From positions 1-55,071 of the forward strand of contig JAYSRU010000268.1 in the NCBI GenBank assembly GCA_043720875.1: a stretch of 55,071 nt of DNA, given 5' to 3'. This DNA is from JAYSRU01 sp043720875 (GTDB lineage: Bacteria > Bacteroidota > Bacteroidia > Flavobacteriales_D > Crocinitomicaceae). How positions within the stretch are numbered: the stretch's first letter is position 1; every line of letters starts with the position of its first letter. The translations under genes were made by a program, and so were the position numbers. A model generated the notes under the pieces. It was not told where the DNA came from, ran no database searches, and saw only the letters and a list, made by a program, of their open reading frames with translations. Positions 53,980-55,071 of the stretch are shown here, piece after piece.

Positions 53980-54479
53980 GGAAAACAACTTTGACCCTAA
54001 TCGCTTCAATTTTGATTGTAATAAATCTATCAGCTCAAGATACGGTAAGTTATAAACTTTTAACGAATAACGAAAATTGTACGTGGCAACTAAAGAATAC
54101 TGCAATTCTATTTACAGGTGTTTCTTTTACCAACTATCGTTTTGGCAAAATAAAAAGATTCGTTTCATTTGAAAATGGCATAATTGAGGGGAGAACGATT
54201 ACTTATCATAAAAACGGCAAAGTAAAAAGTGATGGAGAATGTCATAATGCCGAACTCAACGGACCATCTATTTGGTTTGATAAACAAGGTAACAAAACCT
54301 CCATTGCACATTATCAAAATCATATGAAAAATGGCGAGCAACTCTGGTTTGATAAAAATGGAAATATTACAGCTCGAGGGCAATGGTTAAATGATAAAAA
54401 ATCTGGTGTTTGGATAGTTTATAATGAGTTAGGAATCATTATTGAATCAACAAACTATGATACAAAAAATGTTGAATAA
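53976..54479 (+). CDS. Exported YwqK/MORN-repeat-like protein
   Basis: The 167-residue protein has a signal peptide (1-20, NLSAQ) and at least three MORN-like units in the second half: GRTITYHKNGKVKSDGE, GPSIWFDKQGNKTSIAHY, GEQLWFDKNGNITARGQW and SGVWIVYNELGIII. Such units form beta-hairpin strips. Databases often call these proteins antitoxin YwqK family, but nothing here indicates a toxin-antitoxin function. It overlaps the upstream lipoprotein gene by 4 bases, and another exported protein with a similar end follows 29 bases later. Confidence 0.8.
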   Translation: MRKTTLTLIASILIVINLSAQDTVSYKLLTNNENCTWQLKNTAILFTGVSFTNYRFGKIKRFVSFENGIIEGRTITYHKNGKVKSDGECHNAELNGPSIWFDKQGNKTSIAHYQNHMKNGEQLWFDKNGNITARGQWLNDKKSGVWIVYNELGIIIESTNYDTKNVE

Positions 54480-54508
54480 GTCAATTTGAATTACACAAAA
54501 CCTCTTTT

Positions 54509-55071
54509 ATGAAAAAAGTACTTTTTATTTCCTTCATTCTTGTCTCTCAACAATTTTGGGGTCAAGAAATTTTTCATTTCGAAACAAAAATAACAGAAAG
54601 TAAATGTAAACTCGATAGCACTTTTATAAATTACTACGTGAAGGATTTTTCTGATACAGTTTGGTTTACTAAAGCTTCCGATGTTATCAAATGTAACTAC
54701 CTTGTGAAATTAGAAAAGTCTCATAACAATTGTTTGTATGCTACATTTAAAGCACCCATGAACGGCTATTTCACAATACAAACCAAAAATTACGATATGT
54801 CAAATCTGTATCAGGGAACATTAATTAACGGTCAATTGGAAACTGGTACATATACAAGTTTCTATTCAGCGGATCAAATCTATATTATGGGTCAATATCA
54901 AAACAATTGGAAAATTGGTTTTTGGACAACATTTCGATACAATGGTTTGTTAGATTCTGTAAACAAATTCATTGAAGGTGCTAACGACCCTGTAGTCGTA
55001 TATAAATTTGATGAATATGGCAACATTTTAAGTTGTACAGACGAAGAAATCGAAATTTTAAGACGAATCGA
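54509..55071 (+). CDS. Exported YwqK-like protein, cut by the right edge
   Basis: The ATG at 54509 opens a frame of at least 187 codons that continues past the window. The product starts with a signal peptide (MKKVLFISFILVSQQFWGQ). Later segments repeat the MORN-like idea: YQGTLINGQLETGTYTSFYS, YIMGQYQNNWKIGFWTTFRY and VVVYKFDEYGNILS. Two cysteines are near the N-terminus (KCKLDS) and in VIKCNYL. It follows the preceding YwqK-like gene by 29 bases on the same strand, and the three genes from 53281 probably form one unit. Function unknown. Confidence 0.72.
   Translation, partial: MKKVLFISFILVSQQFWGQEIFHFETKITESKCKLDSTFINYYVKDFSDTVWFTKASDVIKCNYLVKLEKSHNNCLYATFKAPMNGYFTIQTKNYDMSNLYQGTLINGQLETGTYTSFYSADQIYIMGQYQNNWKIGFWTTFRYNGLLDSVNKFIEGANDPVVVYKFDEYGNILSCTDEEIEILRRI

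Noticed and set aside
53976..54479. Toxin-antitoxin system suggested by the YwqK family name
   Set aside because: The proteins carry signal peptides and there is no toxin-like partner; the name reflects MORN-like repeats only.

Overview
The window is AT-rich, densely coded bacterial DNA and almost certainly comes from a Bacteroidota genome, most likely Flavobacteriales (a Fluviicola/Crocinitomicaceae-like organism is my best guess, not proven). The evidence is type IX secretion (T9SS) cargo with both type A and type B C-terminal sorting domains, a PorP/SprF protein followed by a PorE-like protein, an OmpA protein with thrombospondin type 3 repeats, a choice-of-anchor L protein, and Bacteroidota-type -7 promoter boxes (TAnnTTTG, here also TAnnTTCG) instead of Shine-Dalgarno sites. 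No tRNA, rRNA, CRISPR array, transposase or phage gene was seen.

Layout. 1-1954 (minus): the 5' end of a GH18 chitinase-like gene and a membrane-anchored TPR/AraC-type regulator. 2176-5610 (plus): a large T9SS type B surface protein, a tandem OmpA-domain protein and a 52-residue membrane protein. 5611-14073 (minus): a DsbD thiol reductase with a free-standing DsbD N-terminal domain, a TSP3/OmpA porin-like protein coupled to an unknown anchored protein, and rnhB. 14174-17880 (plus): a small exported protein, a GH-A-like glycoside hydrolase, a DUF4920-like lipoprotein and a SnoaL-like protein. 17892-19176 (minus): rlmB and an OsmC protein. 19284-28054 (plus): lipA, a 1038-residue T9SS type A surface protein, the PorP/SprF and PorE-like pair, and a DUF1624-type membrane acyltransferase. 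28051-41504 (minus): a coiled-coil protein, zapA, a candidate small RNA, rny, and then a surface polysaccharide cluster with almost no intergenic space. 41700-48916 (plus): three exported repeat or lipoprotein genes of unknown function. 48918-50615 (minus): a LolC/LolE-type permease. 50665 to the right edge (plus): a NamZ-type muramidase lipoprotein, sufS, an unknown lipoprotein and two YwqK/MORN-type exported proteins, the last one cut by the window edge.

How it fits together. Most of the window serves the cell envelope: secretion of adhesin- or enzyme-like proteins through T9SS, periplasmic redox and lipoprotein traffic, peptidoglycan-linked outer membrane proteins, and assembly of a Wzx/Wzy-type polysaccharide. 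Housekeeping genes (rnhB, rlmB, lipA, sufS, rny, zapA) lie between them. In at least five places a -7 box overlaps or lies close to a TTG/GTG codon at the start of the longest reading frame, so I moved those starts downstream to the ATG that opens a signal peptide or conserved domain.

The least explained parts are the two-gene lipoprotein/WG-repeat unit at 44290-48916, the 728-residue partner of the TSP3/OmpA protein, the lipoprotein/YwqK cluster at the right end, and the structured sequence between zapA and rny.
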